From Bog-793 sp035625025 (lineage in GTDB: Bacteria > Actinomycetota > Acidimicrobiia > Acidimicrobiales > Bog-793), in contig DASPQJ010000005.1 in the NCBI GenBank assembly GCA_035625025.1, positions 1 to 29,088 on the forward strand: 29,088 nt of DNA, written 5' to 3'. The notes beneath the pieces were generated by a model, which was not told the origin of the DNA, did no database searches, and was given only the letters and a program-made list of their open reading frames with translations. Position numbers and translations under genes: made by a program. Positions 1 through 8,069 of the stretch are shown here, one piece after another (the first letter of the stretch is position 1; each line of letters opens with the position of its first letter).

Positions 1-1
1 C

Positions 2-166
2 GCCCTCGGCATGTCGGTCGTCGGCGAGGGGATCGAGACGGCCGAGCAGCTCGGCGAGCTCGCCTCGCTCGACCTCGACACGGCCCAGGGCTTCCTCTTC
101 GCCCGTCCCCTCCCCGCCGCGGCGATCGCCGCCTTCCGGCACGGCGGGACGCCCCAGACCGGCTAG
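2..166 (+). CDS. EAL-domain c-di-GMP phosphodiesterase, C-terminal fragment
   Basis: Only the last 54 residues lie in the window; the gene starts outside it. The visible end carries the C-terminal EAL-domain hallmarks: the GEGIET block (usually AEGVET) followed by a QL pair and then the QGFLFARPL block. In EAL phosphodiesterases the Glu of the first block is one of the catalytic/metal-site residues, and the QG(F/Y)-F-(S/A)RP block closes the domain. The family hydrolyses cyclic di-GMP to pGpG in the cytoplasm, or on a membrane-bound sensor. It cannot be seen whether a GGDEF, PAS or membrane sensor part precedes it. The protein ends about ten residues after the domain, so EAL is the last domain. 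Confidence 0.85.
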   Translation, partial: ALGMSVVGEGIETAEQLGELASLDLDTAQGFLFARPLPAAAIAAFRHGGTPQTG

Positions 167-516
167 ACGTCCCCCGGGGCCGGGCGGGCCGCGGCCGGCT
201 GGCGCCAGCCGTCGGCGCGGGGAACTTCGCGCGCGACATCGGGCGATCCGACGGTGGGCGAGCGCGGGCCGTGGCCGCCCGGCTGCTGCAGTGATCTCGG
301 TAACGGTGGACGGGGGAGCTCGACCGGTTGGCTCCGCGAAGGGCCGGCATCCGGGCCGAAGGCTCGTAGCATCGGACCGTGGTGTCGGCGCGCCCGGGTC
401 CCGGCGGGGACCTTGGCCCCTGGTGGGCCCGCACCTTTTTCCGAAGACTTGCCGGCGGTGGGACCGTCGGTACTGACGGCGAGCGGGACTAGGGAGCAGC
501 GGATTGGGTCGATGTC
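167..516. other. Non-coding stretch between EAL gene and MFS gene
   Basis: No convincing gene in about 350 bases. The open frames here are Arg/Pro/Gly-rich in all readings, with no recognisable protein. It holds a 16-bp perfect palindrome shortly after the EAL stop and a weak GGCCC/GGGCC hairpin (415-429) followed by a T5 run at 436-440, which could be a terminator of the EAL gene. The promoter of the MFS gene should also lie here, but I could not pick -35/-10 boxes with confidence. Confidence 0.5.
196..211. repeat. 16-bp perfect palindrome
   Basis: The bases CGGCTGGCGCCAGCCG read the same on both strands and begin 29 bases after the EAL stop. It could act as an RNA hairpin at the transcript end or as a dyad operator. 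There is no T-run directly behind it, so an intrinsic terminator is not clear. A chance dyad in GC-rich DNA is possible. Confidence 0.4.
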
Positions 517-2157
517 ATGAGATGGCATAGGCGCGATCCGGTCGGCGCCGGTGTCGGACCGCGCGTCCGTGGGCCGCGCCGCCACGGCGACCAGCGGCTT
601 CGAGTTTCGAGATCTCATCGGATCTCCGGGCCGGTGTCTGGTCCCGGGTTTCGTCCTCCGGCTTCGCATCTCAATCGCGAGCTCGTCGTGCTCGTAGTCG
701 TTGTCGGCGTCCTGATGGCTGCGGTTGACACGACGATCGTCGTCTTGGCCCTTCCGGCGATGGAACGGTCACTGCACATCGCTCTCTCGGCTGTCGTCTG
801 GGTGATCGTCTCCTACGTCCTCGTCGTCACGATCCTGGCGACGCAGGTCGGCCGTCTCGGTGACATGTTCGGCCGCACACGGATGTACGAACTCGGCTTC
901 CTCATCTTCATCATCGGGTCGGCTTTGTGCGCGACGGCCACTGACGCGTCGACCATCATCGTGTTCCGGATCGTCCAGGGCGTCGGAGGGGCATTCCTCA
1001 CCGCCAACAGTGGTGCGGTCCTGGCGGAAGCCTTCCCGAAACAGGAGCGAGGCAAAGCCTTTGGCTACAACTCGATCGGTTGGAACGCCGGGGCCATTCT
1101 CGGGATCCTGCTCGGGGGGCTCATCATCACGTACGCGTCATGGCGGTGGATCTTCTGGATCAACGTCCCCACGGGAATCCTGGCGCTGGCGTTGGCGCTG
1201 AAGGTCCTGCGCGAGCAGAATCCGCGCCGCCAGCAGCGTCTCGATCTCGTCGGCATGGTCCTGCTCGGTGCTGGGCTCTTCGGCGTGCTCTGGGCGATGA
1301 CGAGGCTCGCGACATCGAGCCTGTTGGGCTCCCTCCTCGTTGCGCTCGTCGGAGGCGTCGTCGTGCTCGTCGTATTTGTGATTGTCGAGCACCGTCGGGA
1401 GGATCCGATGGTTAATCTGCGTCTCTTCCGGATACCGACGTTCGCCCCGACACTTGGCGCCGCGCTCTTCCAAGGACTCGCCAACTTCGCCGTGCTGTTC
1501 CTCGTCCTCATGTACCTCCAGGGCGTGCGACGCCTCACGCCGCTCGACGCGTCCCTCCTCCTCGTGCCGGGGTATCTCGTCGGCGGCGTCATCGGCCCGA
1601 TCTGCGGCCGGCTGGCGGACCGGTTCGGCGCGGTCTGGCCGGCGACGATCGGGCTCGGTGTCCAAGTCCTCGCGCTCGTCGTCTACTCCCAGCTCACCGC
1701 GTCAACCCCGCTGGGTGTCGTCACAGTCGCAGCGGTTTTGAACGGCATCGGTGCCGGCGCGTTCATGCCGGCGAACAACTCGGCGGTGATGAAGGTGGCG
1801 CCGGGACATGACTTCGGGATCGCCTCGGGAATGCTGCGCACCTTCGCCAACATCGGGATGGTGTTCTCGTTCTCTGTCGCGATTCTCGTGGCCGCACGGT
1901 CCGTCTCCCGCCAAACCGCCTTCGCGATCTTCGTCGGCACGACGAGCCTGTCCCGCAAACTGGGACCGGCCTTCACGACGGGTCTCCACGCCGCGTTCTT
2001 CTCCTCGATCGGCTTCATGGCGCTCGCCGCGCTGCTCTCGGCGACTCGAATGCTCGGAGCGGGCCGGAAGTCGGCCTTGCCGCACGCGGTCGAGGGAGAC
2101 GGGTCAGTCGCTCAGATCGTGCTGGATCAGACGGCCACCCGCGTGGGAAAATCGTGA
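517..2157 (+). CDS. MFS drug exporter, DHA2 (14-TM EmrB/QacA-like) family
   Basis: Inner-membrane proton-driven exporter. Counted from the ATG at 517 (546 aa), the membrane part begins near residue 54. The first helix ends in a D1-like motif (VDTTIVVLALP, 70-80), motif A GRLGDMFGR is at 112-120, and the helix-5 region has GAILGILLGG (192-201), where the usual Pro of antiporter motif C is Ile. The block WRWIFWINVP (209-218) is typical of DHA2 proteins, and the length fits 14 helices. The first ~40 residues are Arg/Gly/Pro-rich and may not be translated: an in-frame GTG at 634 gives a more normal N-terminus, though neither start has a strong ribosome site. The stop overlaps the next gene's GTG (GTGA), so the two are probably co-translated. 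Substrate unknown. Confidence 0.88.
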   Translation: MRWHRRDPVGAGVGPRVRGPRRHGDQRLRVSRSHRISGPVSGPGFRPPASHLNRELVVLVVVVGVLMAAVDTTIVVLALPAMERSLHIALSAVVWVIVSYVLVVTILATQVGRLGDMFGRTRMYELGFLIFIIGSALCATATDASTIIVFRIVQGVGGAFLTANSGAVLAEAFPKQERGKAFGYNSIGWNAGAILGILLGGLIITYASWRWIFWINVPTGILALALALKVLREQNPRRQQRLDLVGMVLLGAGLFGVLWAMTRLATSSLLGSLLVALVGGVVVLVVFVIVEHRREDPMVNLRLFRIPTFAPTLGAALFQGLANFAVLFLVLMYLQGVRRLTPLDASLLLVPGYLVGGVIGPICGRLADRFGAVWPATIGLGVQVLALVVYSQLTASTPLGVVTVAAVLNGIGAGAFMPANNSAVMKVAPGHDFGIASGMLRTFANIGMVFSFSVAILVAARSVSRQTAFAIFVGTTSLSRKLGPAFTTGLHAAFFSSIGFMALAALLSATRMLGAGRKSALPHAVEGDGSVAQIVLDQTATRVGKS

Positions 2158-2627
2158 ACGTGATCGACCGCGTACCACGCGGGGTCGTGGTTTCGGGTCG
2201 GGTGACGTTGCTTGTTGCGACCGTAGTGCTGGCGACCGCCGGTGCAGCCCAAGCGACGACTTCATCGGGTTCGTGGGTCGGAGCGAGGATTCCGGCAGCC
2301 GGCGCGACGGTCGTCGTGCGGGCCCCTGCGGCGTCGGCGAGCGCGCTCGTCGGCGATGACGTGCGCGTCGAACTCCTGGCGTGCGCCGCGAGCTGCGGTT
2401 ACACGTGGCGGGTGACGAGCGAGCCGGCGGCAGCAGTCGCGCGGTACGTGTCGACGAAGTTCCGCCGGTCCCAGGCGTCCAAGGGCGTCGTCGGGGGGGA
2501 TGAGATCGAAAGCGTCACTTTTCTCGCCACTGGGGAGGGGTCAACGTCGATTGTGCTCAAGTACTTCCCTCCGGGCCGTGACCGCCAACCGACCAGGACC
2601 TACCGGTTGCAGCTTCGGGTCCGCTAA
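2154..2627 (+). CDS. Secreted chagasin-like (I42 family) protein
   Basis: 157 aa with an N-terminal signal-like hydrophobic segment (about 15-36), probably exported. The mature part looks like the chagasin/I42 cysteine-protease-inhibitor fold. A beta segment leads into GYTW (82-85), matching the NPTTGY-W loop. VVGGDE (112-117) matches the VGxGG loop and is followed by a phenylalanine strand (VTF). A final strand pair around LKYFPPG (135-141) sits where the family has a Y-RPW loop. The RPW loop itself is not conserved and the first loop carries two Cys (77 and 81), so inhibition of papain-like proteases is uncertain. The GTG start overlaps the MFS stop by four bases, suggesting co-translation with the exporter. 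Confidence 0.6.
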   Translation: MNVIDRVPRGVVVSGRVTLLVATVVLATAGAAQATTSSGSWVGARIPAAGATVVVRAPAASASALVGDDVRVELLACAASCGYTWRVTSEPAAAVARYVSTKFRRSQASKGVVGGDEIESVTFLATGEGSTSIVLKYFPPGRDRQPTRTYRLQLRVR

Positions 2628-2650
2628 CCCGAGGCGATCCTCAGTCCGGT

Positions 2651-3463
2651 TCAAGGGAGCAAGAGCGCAGCCAGGCGTCGTGCGGTGACGACGAGCCCCG
2701 CGAATCCCAAGATCGCGAGGTAGACGCTATGGCCGACGAGCGACAGCGACAGCTCCCCGGCGTCGAGGCCCCGTTCGAGGGCCACAGCCTGGTAGAGAGG
2801 CGTGCAGCGCACGACGAGCTGCAGCCAGCCGGGGTAGACGGCAAGCGGGTAGAAGGTCGCCGAGAACAGGAACATCGGGATGATGGCGAGTGACACCTTG
2901 TCGAAGTCTTGCCAGCTGCGCATGAACGAGGTCGCGGCCAACCCAACCCCGGCGAAGGCGAACCCGATGAGAACCGCGGCCGGGTAGCAAAGGATCGCCC
3001 ACGGCGATAGGACGTAGCCGAACAGCGCCATCACGACGATGAAGACCCCCGAGTAGGTCGATCCCCGGATCAACGACCACCCCAGCTCGCCGAGCGCGAC
3101 GTCACCGGGCCCGAGGGGCGTGGAAAGTATCGCGTCGTAGGTCTTGGCGACTTTCAGTCGGAAGAACATGTTGAATGTCGCGTCGAAAAGCGCCCCGTTC
3201 ATCGCCGAGGATGCGAGCAGCCCGGGGGCGACGTACGCCGCGTAGGCGACGACCGCGTTTCCGAGACGGAGAGCTCCGACGAGCTTGTTGAGGCCGACGC
3301 CGATCGAGAGCAGGTAGAAGAACGGTTCGAAGAACCCCGAAACGAAGATGAGCCAGCTCCGACGGTAGACGAGCAGATTGCGCTCGACGAGACGCAGGGC
3401 GCGACGCGAGCCGAGAACGCCGATCGGCGTGATCCGGAGCGGGATCGTGCTGGCCGAGCTCAT
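2651..3463 (-). CDS. ABC-2 type transporter permease (DrrB/NodJ-like), second permease
   Basis: 270 aa with about six hydrophobic helices and the layout of ABC-2 permeases: a short cytoplasmic N-terminus, FFEPFFYLLSIGVGL in helix 1, then the AYVAPGLLASSAM segment and the AILSTPLGPGDV coupling loop. The late LFSATFYPLAVYPGWLQ block precedes PLYQAVALERG. These blocks are typical of the NodJ/DrrB exporter family. The ATG at 3463 overlaps the stop of the preceding permease (ATGA), which fixes the start. It probably pairs as a heterodimer with the permease at 3460-4278 and is powered by the ATPase at 4282-5286. The exported compound is unknown. Confidence 0.88.
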   Translation of the reverse strand: MSSASTIPLRITPIGVLGSRRALRLVERNLLVYRRSWLIFVSGFFEPFFYLLSIGVGLNKLVGALRLGNAVVAYAAYVAPGLLASSAMNGALFDATFNMFFRLKVAKTYDAILSTPLGPGDVALGELGWSLIRGSTYSGVFIVVMALFGYVLSPWAILCYPAAVLIGFAFAGVGLAATSFMRSWQDFDKVSLAIIPMFLFSATFYPLAVYPGWLQLVVRCTPLYQAVALERGLDAGELSLSLVGHSVYLAILGFAGLVVTARRLAALLLP

Positions 3464-4278
3464 ACGACGAGCCTTTTCCGGTAGCTCCGCAGAGCGACCA
3501 GGTAACCAGCGACGGCGAGTGCGACCAGGTAGGAGGCATGAACCATTCCCGCCGCCCACCCGAGGTCGCCGATGACGAAACCGCGGCACAGCGCGACACC
3601 GTGGTAGAGGGGCGTCGCGTAGGCGACGAACTGGAGCCACCGGGGGAGCTGGGCGACAGGGAAGAATGTCCCGGAGAACAGGAACAGCGGGATGAGGCCG
3701 AATCGGTAGAGGGTGGAGAATCCCCGGTCGCTCTCCTGGGCGGCGGCGAAGGCGGCGATCGGGACGACGAAGGCGAGCCCGGTGAGTACACCCGCCGGGA
3801 TGGCCAAGACGGCGAGTCCCGAACGCAGGGTGCCGAACGCCCCCATGATGGCGAGGTAGATCGCGCACACGGTGAGGAGACGGAACGCAATCCACGCGAG
3901 ATGACCCCGAACGACGTCTTTCACGGTGAGCGGAGTCGCAAGCATCGCGAGGTAGGCGCGTCCCCACTTGATCGCGTCCATCACGGGGTACATCGCTTCA
4001 TTGGCCCCGACCTGCATCGCCGTCGACGCGAGCAGGCCCGGAGCGAGGAAGTCGAGGTAGCTCACCCCCGACACGGCGTGCGCGTGGTGATCGACGAGCG
4101 AACCGAGACCGACGCCGAGCGCGGCGAGATAGAGGACGGGATAGAGGAAGCTCGTCGTCACCGAGCCCCGCCAGGTCTTCTTGTACTGGTAGGACCAGTA
4201 GGCGAGGGAGCGCAACCAGCGTGGGGCACCGACGCGGGGTTCTCGGGCTGCGAGCCACGCACTCGCGGTGTCGTCCAC
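3460..4278 (-). CDS. ABC-2 type transporter permease (DrrB/NodJ-like), first permease
   Basis: 272 aa, about six membrane helices. It resembles its downstream neighbour block by block: SFLYPVLYLAALGVGLGSLV, then YLDFLAPGLLASTAMQ, the AMLATPLTVKDVVRGHL coupling loop, and LFLFSGTFFPVAQLPRWLQ followed by PLYHGVALCRG. This looks like an old duplication within the operon. It starts three bases after the ATPase stop and ends overlapping the next permease by four bases, so all three genes should be one transcript. The two similar permeases probably form an asymmetric export channel. Confidence 0.88.
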   Translation of the reverse strand: MDDTASAWLAAREPRVGAPRWLRSLAYWSYQYKKTWRGSVTTSFLYPVLYLAALGVGLGSLVDHHAHAVSGVSYLDFLAPGLLASTAMQVGANEAMYPVMDAIKWGRAYLAMLATPLTVKDVVRGHLAWIAFRLLTVCAIYLAIMGAFGTLRSGLAVLAIPAGVLTGLAFVVPIAAFAAAQESDRGFSTLYRFGLIPLFLFSGTFFPVAQLPRWLQFVAYATPLYHGVALCRGFVIGDLGWAAGMVHASYLVALAVAGYLVALRSYRKRLVV

Positions 4279-4281
4279 GGC

Positions 4282-5286
4282 CTAGTCCACGAGCGTGCGG
4301 CCGGTGAGGTGCAAGAAGACATCCTCGAGGCTGGAACGCCGCACGAGAGTGCTCTCCGGGGTGATCCCCCTCCGGTGGACCTGCCCGAGGGTCGCGTCCC
4401 CGTCGTCGGAGTACAAAAGGATGCGATCCGGCAGTACCTCGCGGCGCACGGAGAGCCCTTCCAGCCGTCCGGCGACATCGGCTGGCTCGGCGGCCCCGAA
4501 ACGCAGCTCGACGACTTCGCGCGTTGAGTATCGGGCGATGAGCTCCTGGGGGGCGCCTTCGGCCGCGAAACGGCCACGGTCCATGACCGCGAGGCGTTCG
4601 CAGAGCTGTTCGGCCTCATCCATGTAGTGAGTTGTGATGACGAGCGTCACGCCTCGGCGTTTCAAGCGATAGAGGCGGTCCCAGAGCAGGTGTCTCGCCT
4701 GCGGATCGAGGCCGGTCGTCGGTTCGTCGAGGATGAGGAGCTCAGGGTCGGAAACGAGCGAACGCGCGATCGTGAGACGGCGCTTCATCCCGCCGGACAA
4801 CGACTCGACCTTGTCGTGGGCGCGCTCGTTGAGCTGCACGAAGTCGAGCAGCTCGTCGGCGCGTTCCCGAATCACCCGACGCGGAAGGTCGAAGTAGCGC
4901 CCGTAAACGAGAAGGTTGTCGAGCACCGTGAGCTCGAGGTCGAGCGTGTCCTCCTGGGGAACGAGGCCGATCCGGCTGCGGATCTCGGGTCCGTCACGGC
5001 TCGGATCGAGGCCGAGCACCCGGAGCGACCCTGCCGCGATCGGCGACATGCAGGCGATCATGCGCATCGTCGAGGTCTTCCCGGCGCCGTTCGGTCCGAG
5101 GAATCCGTACGACTCGCCGCGTCCGATAGCAAAGTCGACCCCGTCGACTGCAACGAACTCGCCGAATTCCTTCACGAGCCCACGCGCGACGACGAGGGGT
5201 TCATCACCTCCCGCTGGGGCGCGCGTCGAGGCGGAAAAAGCATTCAACGGATCCACGGTCCGCGAAGTTACTCGCCGCAAAAACAA
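4282..5286 (-). CDS. ABC transporter ATP-binding protein (DrrA/NodI-like)
   Basis: Drives the two permeases downstream. Counting from the TTG at 5286 (334 aa): Walker A GPNGAGKTS at 64-72, signature LSGGM at 163-167, Walker B LLILDEPT at 183-190, H-loop His220. The C-terminal ~80 residues form the small regulatory domain of drug-export ATPases, ending with the LEDVFLHLTGRTL tail typical of DrrA-like proteins. The start is uncertain: TTG at 5286 or GTG at 5256 (residue 11) are both in frame, and neither has a clear ribosome site. The gene is divergent from a second ATPase/permease pair whose ATPase is related but clearly different. Confidence 0.92.
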   Translation of the reverse strand: MFLRRVTSRTVDPLNAFSASTRAPAGGDEPLVVARGLVKEFGEFVAVDGVDFAIGRGESYGFLGPNGAGKTSTMRMIACMSPIAAGSLRVLGLDPSRDGPEIRSRIGLVPQEDTLDLELTVLDNLLVYGRYFDLPRRVIRERADELLDFVQLNERAHDKVESLSGGMKRRLTIARSLVSDPELLILDEPTTGLDPQARHLLWDRLYRLKRRGVTLVITTHYMDEAEQLCERLAVMDRGRFAAEGAPQELIARYSTREVVELRFGAAEPADVAGRLEGLSVRREVLPDRILLYSDDGDATLGQVHRRGITPESTLVRRSSLEDVFLHLTGRTLVD

Positions 5287-5468
5287 CCCCGACGATGAGC
5301 TTGTCCGTGGACCATGTCGAAACGGAATCGTTGCCGTGTCGCGTCGCGCGCCCGGTGAACCTAGACCTGGCGACTAATTTGGGGTTGCCGGGGAAAAGGG
5401 TGTTCTCGGCTCTTGGGCAGAATCGCAAACTTGTCGCGCGGGAGGAAAGACGTGGGAGAGCCAGGAAG

Positions 5469-6479
5469 GTGACCGATCTGTTCGCCGGACCTGACGGACC
5501 TTCGATCAAGGTCATTGGGCTGACACGTCGTTTCGGAGACCTCCAGGCGGTCCGAGGCGTGAGCTTCGATGTCGCGGCGGGCGAGACGTTCGGTTTCCTC
5601 GGACCGAACGGGGCTGGCAAGTCGACGACGATCTCGATGCTCTGCACACTCCTTCGCCCCACTTCGGGGATTGCTCAGGTAGCGGGATTCGACGTAACGG
5701 CTTCCCAGGCCGAGGTCCGTCGGCGGATCGGCCTCGTGTTCCAGGACACGACGCTCGACGACTACCTCACCGCGGGAGAGAACCTCCGGTTCCACGCCGA
5801 GCTCTACGGTGTGCCGCACCCGGAAGCGGCGCAACGAATCCGTGACGTGCTCAGCATGGTCGGCCTCTGGGATCGACGCGACGGACTGGTCCGGACGTTT
5901 TCCGGCGGTATGAAGAGGCGCCTCGAGATTGCCCGCGGCCTGATCCATTCGCCACGGGTGCTCTTCCTCGACGAGCCGACCGTGGGCCTCGACCCGCAGA
6001 CGCGGGCGCACATCTGGGGCTACATCAACGATCTGCGCCGTCGGGAGCAGGTCACGATGTTCCTCACCACCCACTACATGGACGAGGCCGAGAACTGTGA
6101 CCGGATCGCCATCATCGACGAGGGCGAGATCGTCGCCAGCGGGACACCGGAGGCCCTGAAGGGCGGTGTCGGTCAGGACCGGGTCCAGCTTCACACCGAC
6201 GATGACGCCGCCGCGATCGCGGCGCTCGCCGACCGCTTCAAGCTCACCGCGACGATGAGCGAGGGGGCGGTGACGGTCTACGTCCCGGGCGGCGAGCAGT
6301 TCGTTCCTCGTCTGTTCGCTGAGCTCGGGGTCGGCATCTCTTCGGTCAGCATCGCGAGGCCGACCCTCGACGACGTCTTCATGGCGCACACCGGTCGCAC
6401 GATCCGGGATGCGGAAGCGTCGACCGCGGATCGGAACGCGGCGTCGACCTGGCGACGGGCCCGGGCGGGACGAAGATGA
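5469..6479 (+). CDS. ABC transporter ATP-binding protein (DrrA-like)
   Basis: 336 aa from the GTG at 5469. I prefer this start because a purine-rich GGGAGAG/AGGAAG stretch lies just upstream and the protein then begins right before the ATPase fold; an upstream in-frame ATG at 5295 would add 58 residues of unlikely sequence. Walker A GPNGAGKST at 45-53, signature FSGGM at 144-148, Walker B VLFLDEPT at 164-171, H-loop His202. A DrrA-type C-terminal domain ends in TLDDVFMAHTGRTIRD. The stop overlaps the permease ATG by four bases. The signature has Phe in place of the usual Leu, which is common in this subfamily. Confidence 0.92.
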   Translation: MTDLFAGPDGPSIKVIGLTRRFGDLQAVRGVSFDVAAGETFGFLGPNGAGKSTTISMLCTLLRPTSGIAQVAGFDVTASQAEVRRRIGLVFQDTTLDDYLTAGENLRFHAELYGVPHPEAAQRIRDVLSMVGLWDRRDGLVRTFSGGMKRRLEIARGLIHSPRVLFLDEPTVGLDPQTRAHIWGYINDLRRREQVTMFLTTHYMDEAENCDRIAIIDEGEIVASGTPEALKGGVGQDRVQLHTDDDAAAIAALADRFKLTATMSEGAVTVYVPGGEQFVPRLFAELGVGISSVSIARPTLDDVFMAHTGRTIRDAEASTADRNAASTWRRARAGRR

Positions 6480-7426
6480 GCGGCGTCGGCGACATCGGAG
6501 GCGCAGGAGTTTCGCGGGCTTCGTCCGCCGCGGCTCCCAGCGCCGTGGCGACGTCGCGACACCCGCGCGCCGTACCAGCGGCGGTTCGGGTGGCCGGTGG
6601 CGGCTGGCAGGACGACGTCCGCGGCGCGACCGTCGTCTGGCGGCGTGAGCTGATCCGCTTCTCCCGCAATCGCCTGCGGATCCTGACGTCACTGGCCCAG
6701 CCGGTCCTATTCCTCTTCGTGCTGGGAACGGGACTCTCGTCGCTCATCTCGCGTGGCGTGAGCTCCGGGGGCGGGGCGAACTTCAAGACGTTCATGTTCC
6801 CCGGGGTAGTCGCGATGACCGTGCTTTTCACCGCAACTTTCTCCGCCGTCTCGATCGTCTGGGACCGGGAGTTCGGATTCCTGCGCGAGATGCTCGTCGC
6901 GCCGGTGCGGCGCGGCGCGCTCATCGCCGGCAAGTGCGCGGGGGGTGCGACGGTCGCCACGCTGCAGGCGCTCATCATGCTTGCGTTCGCGGGGCTCGTC
7001 GGCGTGCCGTATTCGCCCGCCCTCATCTTCACCCTCATCGGGGAGATGCTGCTCGCCGCGGTGGCGATCACCGCGCTCGGCACGGCGCTGGCCTCTCGCA
7101 TCGCCCAGGTGGAGTCATTCCAGGTCGTGCTGCAGTTCGTCGTGCTCCCGCTCTTCTTCCTGTCCGGGGCCCTCTTCCCGTTGCACGGGCTACCGACGTG
7201 GCTCTCGGTGCTGACGAGGCTCGATCCGCTCGCGTACATGGTCGACCCGATGCGTCGGGCCGTCTTCGCGCACGTGACGACAAACCCAGTCGTCGCGCGA
7301 TTGTTCGGAGCGACGATGACCTGGGGCTCTTGGCACCTGCCGATCGGAGTCGAGCTGGCGTTGACCGCCGCGTTCGCGGCGCTCATGCTCACGATCGCCG
7401 TGCGGGAGTTCTCCAAGACCGATTGA
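6476..7426 (+). CDS. ABC-2 type transporter permease (DrrB-like)
   Basis: 316 aa. After an Ala/Arg-rich leader of about 45 residues come FSRNRLRILTSLAQPVLFLF (helix 1), the FMFPGVVAMTVLFTATFSAV segment, the coupling loop GFLREMLVAPVRRGALIAGK, and the late LFFLSGALFPLHGLPTWL block before LDPLAYMVDPMR. These are the standard landmarks of DrrB/ABC-2 permeases with six helices. Unlike the divergent system it has one permease, so a homodimer is expected. It is translationally coupled to the ATPase through ATGA. It runs convergently into bioY with a 31-base gap. Confidence 0.9.
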   Translation: MSGVGDIGGAGVSRASSAAAPSAVATSRHPRAVPAAVRVAGGGWQDDVRGATVVWRRELIRFSRNRLRILTSLAQPVLFLFVLGTGLSSLISRGVSSGGGANFKTFMFPGVVAMTVLFTATFSAVSIVWDREFGFLREMLVAPVRRGALIAGKCAGGATVATLQALIMLAFAGLVGVPYSPALIFTLIGEMLLAAVAITALGTALASRIAQVESFQVVLQFVVLPLFFLSGALFPLHGLPTWLSVLTRLDPLAYMVDPMRRAVFAHVTTNPVVARLFGATMTWGSWHLPIGVELALTAAFAALMLTIAVREFSKTD

Positions 7427-7457
7427 AGGCGCGCGCCAAATCCCGCGGGCAGCCCGT

Positions 7458-8069
7458 CTAGAGCGAGGGTGCCTCCCGCTCGGAGCCGGCGCCGAAGACC
7501 CTCCAGGCAGCGGGGAGCAGGGCTGCGGCCAGTGCGATCTTGATCCCCTCGCCGACGAGGAAGGGCGTCAATCCCTTGGCGATCGCCTCGGCCGCGCTGA
7601 AGTGATAGGCGACGGCGAGCCACGGGACTCCGATCGCGAAGATGATCGCGTTGCCGAGGAGCATCGCCGGGATCGCGCTCACGACGCGGCGATCCGCCCG
7701 CCGTTCGGCGAACCAGCCGCAGACGATGGCGGCGACGAAGAAGCCGACGATGTAACCGAACAGGCCCCCGGGCCAACCGGAAGCGTGGTCGGCGAACCAG
7801 GGCAAGCCCGCGAGCCCGGCGACGGCGTAGAGCGCAAGGGCCGCCCCGGCCCGGCGTACACCGAGGACGCTGCCGGCCAGGACGACTCCGAGCGTCTGGC
7901 CCGTGATCGGCACCGGGGTCCACCACAGCGGGATCGAGACCTGTGCGAGCAGGCCGAGGAAGCAGGCGGCCCCGATGACGGTGCCGATGTCACGGACCCA
8001 CTCCCCGGGGATCAGGTCCGCGAGAACGAGCGGGCGTGACCGACGGAGTGTCGCGGCCTGTGTCGGCAT
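7458..8069 (-). CDS. bioY: Biotin transporter BioY (ECF substrate-binding subunit)
   Basis: 203 aa membrane protein with about six helices. Family blocks are clear: AQVSIPLWWTPVPITGQTLGVVLAG (the PVPxTxQT motif of BioY) and then ALYAVAGLAGLPWFA and GGLFGYIVGFFVAA, with a helical C-terminus around TPFLVGEGIKIALAAALLP. BioY binds biotin and works alone or with an energy-coupling EcfA/EcfT module, which is not in this window. The ATG at 8069 is supported by an AAGG ribosome site eight bases upstream; longer in-frame extensions are Arg-rich and unlikely. It lies downstream of the aldo/keto reductase on the same strand but with a 450-base gap, so it probably has its own promoter. Confidence 0.92.
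   Translation of the reverse strand: MPTQAATLRRSRPLVLADLIPGEWVRDIGTVIGAACFLGLLAQVSIPLWWTPVPITGQTLGVVLAGSVLGVRRAGAALALYAVAGLAGLPWFADHASGWPGGLFGYIVGFFVAAIVCGWFAERRADRRVVSAIPAMLLGNAIIFAIGVPWLAVAYHFSAAEAIAKGLTPFLVGEGIKIALAAALLPAAWRVFGAGSEREAPSL

Noticed and set aside
163..669. 168-aa minus-strand open frame over the EAL/MFS interval
   Set aside because: Arg/Pro-rich sequence with no family features, overlaps the EAL stop and the MFS N-terminus; typical of a non-coding frame in GC-rich DNA.
2651..3967. 438-aa version of the second ABC permease
   Set aside because: The extra N-terminal part is out-of-frame reading of the first permease; the ATG at 3463 with ATGA overlap is the real start.
3538..4527. 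329-aa plus-strand open frame rich in Glu, Arg and Gly
   Set aside because: Mirror reading of the permease and ATPase genes on minus; no protein features.
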